This document shows, one piece after another, positions 1-6,396 of a DNA stretch of 10,161 bases (position 1 is its first letter; each line of letters begins with the position of its first letter). Below the pieces are notes generated by a model, which saw nothing but the letters and a program-made list of their open reading frames with translations, was not told the origin of the DNA and ran no database searches. The translations under genes were made by a program, and so were the position numbers. Location of the stretch: the NCBI GenBank assembly GCA_017618935.1, contig JAFZTG010000109.1, positions 1 to 10,161 on the forward strand. The letters are read 5' to 3'. This DNA is from Bacteroidales bacterium. GTDB lineage: Bacteria > Bacteroidota > Bacteroidia > Bacteroidales > UBA1715.

Positions 1-2
1 CG

Positions 3-3000
3 TCTGCAAATACGAATATGGGTACCGTTACAGGTGGTGGAACGTATGAGTATAACAAATCTGTAACGATAACAGCTACACCCAAAACTGGCTATCATTT
101 TGTAAAATGGAGCGACGGGAATACAACTGCAAGTAGATCGGTCACAGTTACCAAAGCGGCTACTTATACCGCAACATTTGCTATTGATACCTACACATTG
201 ACGGTTACGTCTGCAAATACGAATATGGGTACCGCTACAGGAGGTGGAACGTATGAATACAATAACTCAGCCACAATCTCTGCAACTCCCAAAGAACATT
301 ACCACTTTGTAAAATGGAGCGATGGGAATACAACTGCAAGTAGAACAGTAACAGTCACCAAAGCAGCAACCTATACAGCTACATTTGCAGCAGATACGTA
401 TGTTTTAACAGTTTCGTCTGCAAATACGAATATGGGTACCGTCACAGGTGGCGGAACATACGATTATAACAAATCGGTAACTATTACAGCGACACCAAAA
501 ACAGGCTATCATTTTGTAAAATGGAGTGATGGTAATACAAATGCAAGTCGTTCGGTTACCGTTACTGCAGCAGCCACCTATACGGCCACGTTTGCAATAA
601 ATACATACGCATTGACCGTTACGTCTGCGAATACGAATATGGGGACTGTCACAGGAGGCGGAACTTACGATTACAACAAATCGGTAACAATTACGGCAAC
701 GCCCAAAACAGGTTATCATTTTGTAAAATGGAGTGACGGAAACACAAATACAAGCCGTTCGGTTACCGTTACAGAAGATGCGACATATACAGCCACGTTT
801 GCGATAGACACGTATGTTCTAACCGTTACGTCTGCAAATACGAATATGGGTACTGTTACAAGCGGTGGTACATACGATTATAACAAGTCGGTTACGATTA
901 CAGCTACACCCAAGACTGGCTATCATTTTGTAAAATGGAACGATGACAATACGAATGCAAGTCGCTCGGTTACCGTTACAGCTGACGCCACATATACAGC
1001 AACATTTGAAGTTAATTCGTATGACATAACGGTTCTTTCTGCAGATGAAAGCATGGGAAACGTTTCTGGAAGTGGCTCGTATAACTATGCTACAATGCAA
1101 ACGATTAGTGCAACGGCCAAAGAACATTACCATTTCCAAAAATGGAACGATGGGAATACCGACAATCCCCGTACAATAACCATTTCGGAAACTGCAACTT
1201 ATACCGCTTTGTTTGCAATAGATACGTTCTCTATTTCAGTAGTTGCAAATAATGCAGAGATGGGAACAGTCAATGGTTCTGGCAATTATATTTATGGTAG
1301 CGAACAAGACATTGAGGCAACTGCCAATTATGGCTATGTGTTCAAGAACTGGAAAGATGGGGAAACTGACGCACAAAGAACAATCACAGTAACCAAAAAT
1401 GCCACCTATACTGCAATATTTGAGAAAGAGAAGTTCTCAGTTTCCATATCATCGTCTGATGAGTCAAAAGGGACGGTGTCGGCAGGTGGAGAAATTGAAT
1501 ATTTGTCTGAAATTCAGTTAGTTGCAACCCCGAAAGAACATTATCATTTTGTAAAATGGAGTGACGGAAATACCGAGGCAACAAGAACGGTCACGGTAAC
1601 AAAATATTTAAGTCTTTCAGCAGACTTTGCAATTGACACTTTTGAACTAACTATGACAAACAGCGAAGGCGGGACTGTAACAGGTGCTGGAGAATATGCA
1701 TATGATGAAACGGTTACGCTTACTGCTACACCAAATGAACATTATAGTTTTGTTCAATGGTCAGATGGCGACAAGACAAATCCTCGACAGCTTGTCATTA
1801 CAAAGAATCTTTCCCTGACAGCAGAATTTATAATGGATGAATTTACGCTGTCATGTGGTTCCATAGCAAATGGTGTCATTTCTGGAGAAGGAACCTATGC
1901 CTATGGAACAAATGTAAATGTTCTCGCCACGCCTAATGCTCATTATCATTTTGTAAGCTGGAATGACGGAATAACTGATAATCCTCGAAAAGTCACCGTT
2001 ACAGGCAATATATCATTCTCCCCTATTTTTGAAATTGACGTTTTGACCGTAACATTTATTGATTATGACGGAACACCTCTTAAATCAGAAGCGGTAGAAT
2101 ATGGGAAAGACGCTACAGCTCCACAGGTACAAAATCGTACTGAATTCATATTTACGGGATGGAACAAGGCATTCACGAATGTAACAGAAAATCTTACAGT
2201 CACTGCTTTATATACAGAAAAAACAAAAGCATCTTATGTGGCTTTGGATAACGCCATTACTACCGCTCAATCCATGAACGAAGATGAATTTACAACTGCT
2301 TCGTGGACAACTCTGACAACTGCTCTCAATAATGCAATTGCCGTTGACCGAAACTTGTATGAGGAAAATCAATCGGTTATTGATAATGCAACGGCAGTGT
2401 TACAAAATGCCATGAAAAATGTTGTTCAAAAAACATTTAGTGTGACGTTTATGGCAAATGAAAAAACAATATCAAGACAAACGGTCAAATATGCACAAGC
2501 GGCTACAACTCCGCAAGAACCGACAAAATTAGGACATACATTCGTTGGCTGGGATTCGGATTATTCATCAGTTACAAGTGATATGACTATTACCGCGATT
2601 TTTGAGATTAATACATATACAGTCATGTTTTTAGATTATGATGGCTCCAACTTAAAAACAGAAGAAGTTGATTATAACCAATCTGCAACTGAGCCAGAAC
2701 AAAAACCGACACGTGTTGGATATAATTTCACTGGCTGGGATAAAACATTCAAGAACATACGTGAAGACTTGATTGTAACAGCAGTTTATAGCGAAAAGGC
2801 AAAAGCGTCATACATAATGTTAGACAGGACTATTACTTCTGCTGAAGCATTAAATGAAAGCGACTATGAAGATACGACTTGGACGGCCATGCTTACAAAA
2901 TTATTAGAAGCAAAAACAATAGACAGAAATCTCTATTCCGAAGACCAGTCTATTGTGAATCAGGCAAACAACTCGTTGCAACAAGCAATCAACGGCTTAA

Positions 3001-3695
3001 AGTTGTTGAATAAATCTAATTTAGTTATCGCCATCAATAACGCACAAAACGCCTTAAGCAAAGCAGAGGGGAAAATTGGGGATGAAATTGGGCAATATCC
3101 ACAATCTTCAGTAGATATGCTTACTAATATTATTCAAACAGCTAACACAATTTATAGTAATTCAAAAAAACAGGCTGAGATTGACGAGCAGATAAGACTC
3201 ATTGAAATAGCTATTCAAGAATTTTCAGCTTCAATCAACAAAAAAATTGTAACTATTTCGGACTTGATGAATTTGATAGAACAGGCAGATCTGTTGTTGA
3301 GTAGTGCAGACGAACATCCAGGAACTTTCTCATTGATTGACTACATGAACTTGTTTGATGCTCGTAATTCTGCTGAAAATATTTTAGACAAGGGAAATCC
3401 ATCAGAAAGTAGTCTTTTGCTGCAAGCAGGTAAATTAGAGAAAGTAATTGCGGCATTTCAGGATTCTTTTGTACTTGCAATAGATGATGTTGATACAAGC
3501 ATTAAGGTATATGCAAGAGATAATGTGATTTATGTTGAACAATCTCTAAATGATGCTATTTATGTTTATACTGTGGCAGGAAAACTAATTTACTCTGTTG
3601 TATCACCACTTGAGAATACGATGATACCAGTTTCTATGAAAGGGGTGTATTTTGTTAAGATTGGAGAGAAAACATTTAAAACTATTGTAAAATAG
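3..3695 (+). CDS. Large T9SS-secreted repeat protein (InlB-type B-repeats, FIVAR modules, C-terminal sorting domain), 5' partial
   Basis: The reading frame is open from the window's left edge, and the first residues (SANTN) already match the inter-repeat linker, so the true start is upstream and the ATG at 18 is internal. Numbering from that Met, residues 1 to about 674 are ten divergent InlB B-repeat units (Flg_new_2-like: GGGTYxYN, ATPKxxYHFVKWSDGNT, TVTxxATYTATF). A classical B-repeat follows (2043-2219, FTGWNKAF), then a FIVAR-like three-helix unit (2229-2432), two more B-repeats (2436-2798) and a second FIVAR unit (2805-3010). Two further helical units run to about 3470. The last 70 or so residues (3483-3695; VYARDNVIYVE, VYTVAGKLIY, KGVYFVKIGEKTFKTIVK) have the beta-strand pattern of a type A T9SS sorting domain, which directs export and cell-surface anchoring. 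I infer an adhesin or surface-layer role; no enzyme domain is visible. The signal peptide should lie upstream of the window. Confidence 0.9.
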   Translation, partial: SANTNMGTVTGGGTYEYNKSVTITATPKTGYHFVKWSDGNTTASRSVTVTKAATYTATFAIDTYTLTVTSANTNMGTATGGGTYEYNNSATISATPKEHYHFVKWSDGNTTASRTVTVTKAATYTATFAADTYVLTVSSANTNMGTVTGGGTYDYNKSVTITATPKTGYHFVKWSDGNTNASRSVTVTAAATYTATFAINTYALTVTSANTNMGTVTGGGTYDYNKSVTITATPKTGYHFVKWSDGNTNTSRSVTVTEDATYTATFAIDTYVLTVTSANTNMGTVTSGGTYDYNKSVTITATPKTGYHFVKWNDDNTNASRSVTVTADATYTATFEVNSYDITVLSADESMGNVSGSGSYNYATMQTISATAKEHYHFQKWNDGNTDNPRTITISETATYTALFAIDTFSISVVANNAEMGTVNGSGNYIYGSEQDIEATANYGYVFKNWKDGETDAQRTITVTKNATYTAIFEKEKFSVSISSSDESKGTVSAGGEIEYLSEIQLVATPKEHYHFVKWSDGNTEATRTVTVTKYLSLSADFAIDTFELTMTNSEGGTVTGAGEYAYDETVTLTATPNEHYSFVQWSDGDKTNPRQLVITKNLSLTAEFIMDEFTLSCGSIANGVISGEGTYAYGTNVNVLATPNAHYHFVSWNDGITDNPRKVTVTGNISFSPIFEIDVLTVTFIDYDGTPLKSEAVEYGKDATAPQVQNRTEFIFTGWNKAFTNVTENLTVTALYTEKTKASYVALDNAITTAQSMNEDEFTTASWTTLTTALNNAIAVDRNLYEENQSVIDNATAVLQNAMKNVVQKTFSVTFMANEKTISRQTVKYAQAATTPQEPTKLGHTFVGWDSDYSSVTSDMTITAIFEINTYTVMFLDYDGSNLKTEEVDYNQSATEPEQKPTRVGYNFTGWDKTFKNIREDLIVTAVYSEKAKASYIMLDRTITSAEALNESDYEDTTWTAMLTKLLEAKTIDRNLYSEDQSIVNQANNSLQQAINGLKLLNKSNLVIAINNAQNALSKAEGKIGDEIGQYPQSSVDMLTNIIQTANTIYSNSKKQAEIDEQIRLIEIAIQEFSASINKKIVTISDLMNLIEQADLLLSSADEHPGTFSLIDYMNLFDARNSAENILDKGNPSESSLLLQAGKLEKVIAAFQDSFVLAIDDVDTSIKVYARDNVIYVEQSLNDAIYVYTVAGKLIYSVVSPLENTMIPVSMKGVYFVKIGEKTFKTIVK
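18..2039 (+). repeat. Ten tandem repeats encoding B-repeat modules, 207-bp period
   Basis: Equivalent codons (the MGTVTGGG position) fall at 18, 225, 432, 639, 846, 1053, 1260 and 1467, an exact 207-bp (69-codon) spacing. The next two, at 1668 and 1869, are 201 bp (67 codons) apart. The first five units are very similar at the DNA level: the 20-mer gcaaatacgaatatgggtac occurs unchanged at 6, 213, 420 and 834. Later units are progressively diverged, keeping the protein pattern but not the nucleotides. The array may continue left of the window. Confidence 0.93.
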
Positions 3696-3713
3696 GTCTG
3701 AATAGTATTTCCT

Positions 3714-3734
3714 CCTTCTGTAAGGTTGTTTTTT
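3714..3734 (+). terminator. Weak candidate intrinsic terminator after the surface-protein gene
   Basis: A 4-bp stem (CCTT 3714-3717, loop CTGT, AAGG 3722-3725) is followed by a T-rich run ending at 3734. It sits 19 bases after the stop codon, a sensible place, but the stem is too short for confidence. Confidence 0.25.
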
Positions 3735-3781
3735 GCATACAGTACATACATTCTTTAGGTAAATTTTATATAAGAAGCAAT

Positions 3782-4198
3782 ATGATTAAACAAATAAAAG
3801 ACTATAGATTTCGTCTTGGTGGAAGTGACAAGAAAGGATTTGATCAAAAGAATGACACTATCTTTCGTCTTAAACCATCAAAATATTTTCCAAATGATAA
3901 GGACGAACTTAAATACTTAATGGAGATTCTTGTAAAGGAACGTGGAAACAATGGAAGATTCAATGACATTGACACTAGCGAAATCACAGACATGAGTGGA
4001 TTATTTAAAGACAATTCTGATTTCAATGGAGATATATCAGACTGGAATGTTGGCAAGGTGACTGATATGAGTTCCATGTTCGAAAATGCATCTTCATTTG
4101 ATCGTGATTTAAATAATTGGGACACAGAACAGGCAAACACTTCGAAAATGTTTAAAGGTGCAACTAAAATGAGAAAGCGGCTTCCTGATTGGTATTAA
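3782..4198 (+). CDS. Small BspA-family / DUF285 repeat protein
   Basis: This is a complete 138-residue protein. After a basic N-terminal segment of about 35 residues and a helical stretch (about 38-55, DELKYLMEILVKERGN), it carries three repeats of about 25 residues with the DUF285 (BspA-like) signature: ITDMSGLFKDNSDFNGDIS (68-86), WNVGKVTDMSSMFENASSF (88-106) and a degenerate WDTEQANTSKMFKGATKM (113-130). Such repeats form leucine-rich-repeat-like folds, often on surface proteins and usually in much longer arrays. Here there is no signal peptide, no membrane segment and no T9SS sorting domain, so a cytoplasmic location is the default reading, or the protein may be a cut-down member. TAAATTTT at 3760-3767 resembles the Bacteroidota -7 box, but no well-spaced -33 element is evident. 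The ribosome-binding site is weak (AAGAAG). The function is unknown. Confidence 0.75.
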   Translation: MIKQIKDYRFRLGGSDKKGFDQKNDTIFRLKPSKYFPNDKDELKYLMEILVKERGNNGRFNDIDTSEITDMSGLFKDNSDFNGDISDWNVGKVTDMSSMFENASSFDRDLNNWDTEQANTSKMFKGATKMRKRLPDWY

Positions 4199-4247
4199 AG
4201 ATGGACAAAAGTATTGGTAGAAAACATTGGTTTTAGGAAAACTTGTA

Positions 4248-4306
4248 GTCATTCCGTAAACGAAGTCCAATTGTTGTGGCAGATTTCTCCCTTCGGTCGA
4301 AATGAC
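4248..4306. repeat. Intergenic inverted-repeat element (REP/MITE-like)
   Basis: The arms GTCATTCCGTAAACGAAG (4248-4265) and CTTCGGTCGAAATGAC (4291-4306) are imperfect inverted complements: GTCATT pairs with AATGAC, and the inner CG and GAAG/CTTC positions also pair. They flank a 25-base centre containing AGATTTCTCC. Read on the minus strand, it begins GTCATTTCGACCGAAGGGAG and would translate as VISTEGRNL, a string I recall as a common spurious translation product of dispersed intergenic repeats. The inverted symmetry is seen directly; membership of a dispersed family is from memory. It has no coding capacity. Confidence 0.6.
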
Positions 4307-4328
4307 GGGGCTGGCAAGGTAGGTATAG

Positions 4329-4654
4329 GAACGAAAAAAGAAAATTTCGGGTAGCGGCAATAGCAACGGATATACCCAAACTGGGGATGGTTGGTACTAT
4401 GAGAAAAAAACTTTGGAACGTTACATTAGTTACTTCGTTGAAAACAAATGGCAGGTAAGAAGTAAAATATCGGAACTTTTCGAGTAAACGACTTTGGGCT
4501 TTCGGAAGAAGGGGAAAATACTAATCCTTCAAACAACCGGTAAAAATTATTTTGTCACGTAAAAAAACTACTCACCTCCCCTAACGACGAACTCTATTAT
4601 GCAGGAATAAAAGCGCTGATATACACTTTTGAACAGACATTTAATAAGGACTAA
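4329..4654 (+). pseudogene. Decayed remnant of an unrecognised gene
   Basis: Three consecutive stretches read like protein but are broken by stops and one frame change. Frame 3 is open from 4329 to the stop at 4485-4487 and contains NGYTQTGDGWYYEKKTLERY followed by ISYFVENKWQ. Frame 2 then reads VNDFGLSEEGENTNPSNNR (4484-4540) up to a TAA at 4541. The same frame continues after that stop through LTSPNDELYYAGIKALIYTF to a TAA at 4652-4654. No start codon with a plausible leader is visible, and the inverted-repeat element lies just upstream. I do not recognise the family. The call rests on coding-like residue composition across successive open segments, so chance readings of noncoding DNA remain possible. 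Confidence 0.35.
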
Positions 4655-4724
4655 GCAAGTAGATTAGGATTTATTGTGTTTGATAAGACATAATTGTTGA
4701 CAAAGAATTATTCGTCATCAATGG

Positions 4725-4754
4725 TTTATAGATTCCTATAAAACGTTATCTTTG
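4725..4754 (+). promoter_or_regulatory. Bacteroidota-type promoter of the pdxA-ruvA-sprA operon
   Basis: TATCTTTG at 4747-4754 matches the Bacteroidota -7 consensus TAnnTTTG at every fixed position. TTTA at 4725-4728 is a one-mismatch -33 box (TTTG consensus) with about 18 bases between. Transcription would begin just after 4754, leaving a leader of only about 15 bases before the ATG at 4773. That argues against the TTG at 4764 as the start codon. Confidence 0.6.
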
Positions 4755-4772
4755 TAATCAAATTTGAAAGAC

Positions 4773-5780
4773 ATGAAACACGTTAAGATAGGAATAACAC
4801 AAGGCGATATAAACGGCGTCGGTTACGAGGTCATTATGAAAGTGCTGGCGGAGCAAAAAATGTATGAGGGAAAGACAATTATTGTATATGGCTCTCCCAA
4901 AGTTGCCGCATATCATAGAAAATCGCTTGATTTACAAAATTTCAACTTCAATTTGATCACAACAGCTGACGAGGCGGCTCCCAAACGACCAAACATCATA
5001 AACTGTGTGGAAGAAGAAGTACGTGTAGATGTTGGTACGGCAACTGTCGATGCGGGCAAGGCGGCAATTAAGGCATTGGCACGTGCCATTGAGGATTTGA
5101 AGGCCGACAAGATTGACGTGTTGATTTCAATGCCAGTCAATAAGGAAAGCATGCGTGCCGCTGGTGTCGATTTCTCAAATCATACGGAATATCTGGCAAA
5201 AGCGTTTGGCACAAATCAACATTCCGAGTTGTTCATCAACGGTCAAATGAAATTGTGCTACGTTTCAAAGGCGACAAGTCTGTCGCAAGTGGCAAAAACA
5301 ATCACGAAAGATGCTGTCCTTGAAAAAATCGTTGCGTTGAACGATTCGTTACAAGTGGATTTTGGCGTACAAAAACCGAAGATTGCTGTGCTGGCTCTCA
5401 ATTCTGAGTTTGCCGACGAAGAAAAAGGTGCAATCGCAAGTGCCATCAGCGATGCGAAAAATAGCGGTTTTGTAGTTGTAGGACCTTATTTGGCAGAAGA
5501 TTTCTTTGCCGACGCTGTGTACAAGAAATTCGACGGCGTTGTGGGTATGTACCGCGACCAAGTTGCTGTTCCGTTCAAGGCTGTGTCGTACGACAATTCG
5601 GTGGAATTTTCGTTAGGTCTGCCCAAAATCTGCATCGCTCCTACAATGGGCGTAGGCTATGCCCAAGTAGAAAAAAATTGCGCCGAGGAATCTCCGTTGG
5701 TTCAGGCTCTTTTTACTGCTGTCGATTTGACTGAAAAACGCGATGAATATGCTCAATTAACCAAAAACAAACTTAAATAA
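4773..5780 (+). CDS. pdxA: PdxA-like protein (4-hydroxythreonine-4-phosphate dehydrogenase family) lacking the metal-site histidines
   Basis: The protein has 335 residues from the ATG at 4773; a TTG at 4764 would add three. Family features are clear: GITQGDINGVGYEV near the N-terminus, IIVYGSPKVAAYHRK, a VLISMPVNK core (about 116-124), NHTEYL (136-141) and PKIAVLALN (202-210). Canonical PdxA oxidises 4-phosphohydroxy-L-threonine with NAD in pyridoxal phosphate synthesis and binds a divalent metal through three histidines (His166, 211 and 266 in E. coli). By alignment from memory these are Ala167 (codon 5271), Glu212 (5406) and Arg261 (5553; MYRDQ instead of MYHDQ). The glycine-rich loop after the second ligand is shortened, and the usual HGTA motif reads MGVG (from 292). 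The His-Thr pair and Lys269 are kept. The intact frame suggests a maintained protein, but catalysis as PdxA is doubtful. ruvA follows after 6 bases. Confidence 0.85.
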   Translation: MKHVKIGITQGDINGVGYEVIMKVLAEQKMYEGKTIIVYGSPKVAAYHRKSLDLQNFNFNLITTADEAAPKRPNIINCVEEEVRVDVGTATVDAGKAAIKALARAIEDLKADKIDVLISMPVNKESMRAAGVDFSNHTEYLAKAFGTNQHSELFINGQMKLCYVSKATSLSQVAKTITKDAVLEKIVALNDSLQVDFGVQKPKIAVLALNSEFADEEKGAIASAISDAKNSGFVVVGPYLAEDFFADAVYKKFDGVVGMYRDQVAVPFKAVSYDNSVEFSLGLPKICIAPTMGVGYAQVEKNCAEESPLVQALFTAVDLTEKRDEYAQLTKNKLK

Positions 5781-5786
5781 AACGGT

Positions 5787-6368
5787 ATGTTAGAATCAAT
5801 TTCTGGATTAGTACAAAAATTGACACCGACGTATGCAGTCGTAACAACCTCTGGATTAGGATTTTATATCAATATCACCGTCAATACGTGCGAAAAATTG
5901 CGCGAAAATACGGATTGCTCGTTGTTGTTGCACGAAATCATTCGTGAGGACGCGCACGACTTGTACGGTTTCTTCGATGAGAATGAGAGAACAATGTTTC
6001 GCTTGCTCATATCCGTTTCGGGCATAGGGGCTAATACGGCTCGTGTGATTCTTTCCAAAATGACTCCTTCGGAATTGGCTACGGCAATTTTGTCGGGTGA
6101 TTCTGCTACTATACAGAGTATCAAGGGAATAGGTGGTAAAACTGCACAACGTGTCGTGTTGGAATTGAAGGACAAAGTAAATTTTGTTGAAGAAGATGCA
6201 AAAATAGTTGTAGGTCAAGGCAATACTTTGAAGATTGAATCGTTATCAGCATTGGTAATGCTAGGGTATCAAAAAAGTTCGGCAGAAAAGGTTGTCGATG
6301 CCATTATGCAGGAAGCAGTCCAACATTCGGTTGAGGACATTGTGAAACTTGCACTAAAACGGCTTTGA
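5787..6368 (+). CDS. ruvA: Holliday junction branch migration protein RuvA
   Basis: This is a complete 193-residue protein, close to the usual RuvA length. RuvA tetramers clamp Holliday junctions in the cytoplasm and load the RuvB motor for branch migration during recombination and repair. All three domains are visible: an N-terminal OB fold (1 to about 63, starting MLESISGLVQKL and including HEIIREDAHDLYGF), a central domain with two helix-hairpin-helix motifs (LISVSGIGANTARVILS and IKGIGGKTAQRVVLELKDK), and a C-terminal RuvB-contacting three-helix domain (about 147-193; LSALVMLGYQKSSAEKVV) after an acidic linker. The ATG at 5787 lies 6 bases after the pdxA-like stop, indicating co-transcription and perhaps translational coupling. 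Neither ruvB nor ruvC is in the window. Nothing is odd in the motifs. Confidence 0.97.
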   Translation: MLESISGLVQKLTPTYAVVTTSGLGFYINITVNTCEKLRENTDCSLLLHEIIREDAHDLYGFFDENERTMFRLLISVSGIGANTARVILSKMTPSELATAILSGDSATIQSIKGIGGKTAQRVVLELKDKVNFVEEDAKIVVGQGNTLKIESLSALVMLGYQKSSAEKVVDAIMQEAVQHSVEDIVKLALKRL

Positions 6369-6396
6369 TGACTAATCTGCGTAGTATGTGGTAAGG

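Larger units (their letters stand above)
4199..4772. other. Stretch without an intact gene between the DUF285 gene and the pdxA-like operon
   Basis: About 570 bases hold no convincing intact ORF on either strand. From left to right: about 50 bases with nothing recognisable, a 59-bp inverted-repeat element (4248-4306), a decayed coding remnant (about 4329-4654), about 70 AT-rich bases with no recognised feature, and the promoter and short leader of the pdxA-like gene. I see no tRNA, CRISPR or complete insertion sequence. Confidence 0.6.

Noticed and set aside
405..1139. Minus-strand open frames rich in Cys and Arg within the repeat array
   Set aside because: They recur with the 207-bp period and are the antisense of the B-repeat codons; the sense frame has clear domain homology.
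18..2039. CRISPR-like periodicity
   Set aside because: The period is 207 bp, the units are coding throughout and there are no short direct repeats with unique spacers.
4221..4234. AAAAC-ATTG-GTTTT hairpin as a terminator for the DUF285 gene
   Set aside because: It is a 5-bp, AT-rich stem with no following T-run, expected by chance in AT-rich DNA.
4109..4366. Minus-strand open frame containing VISTEGRNL
   Set aside because: Its recognisable part is the translated inverted-repeat element, and the rest overlaps the 3' end of the DUF285 gene and the decayed remnant in antisense.
6361..6396. A frameshift or missing gene between ruvA and sprA
   Set aside because: The ruvA stop is at the expected length and sprA begins normally 28 bases later; there is no room for another gene.
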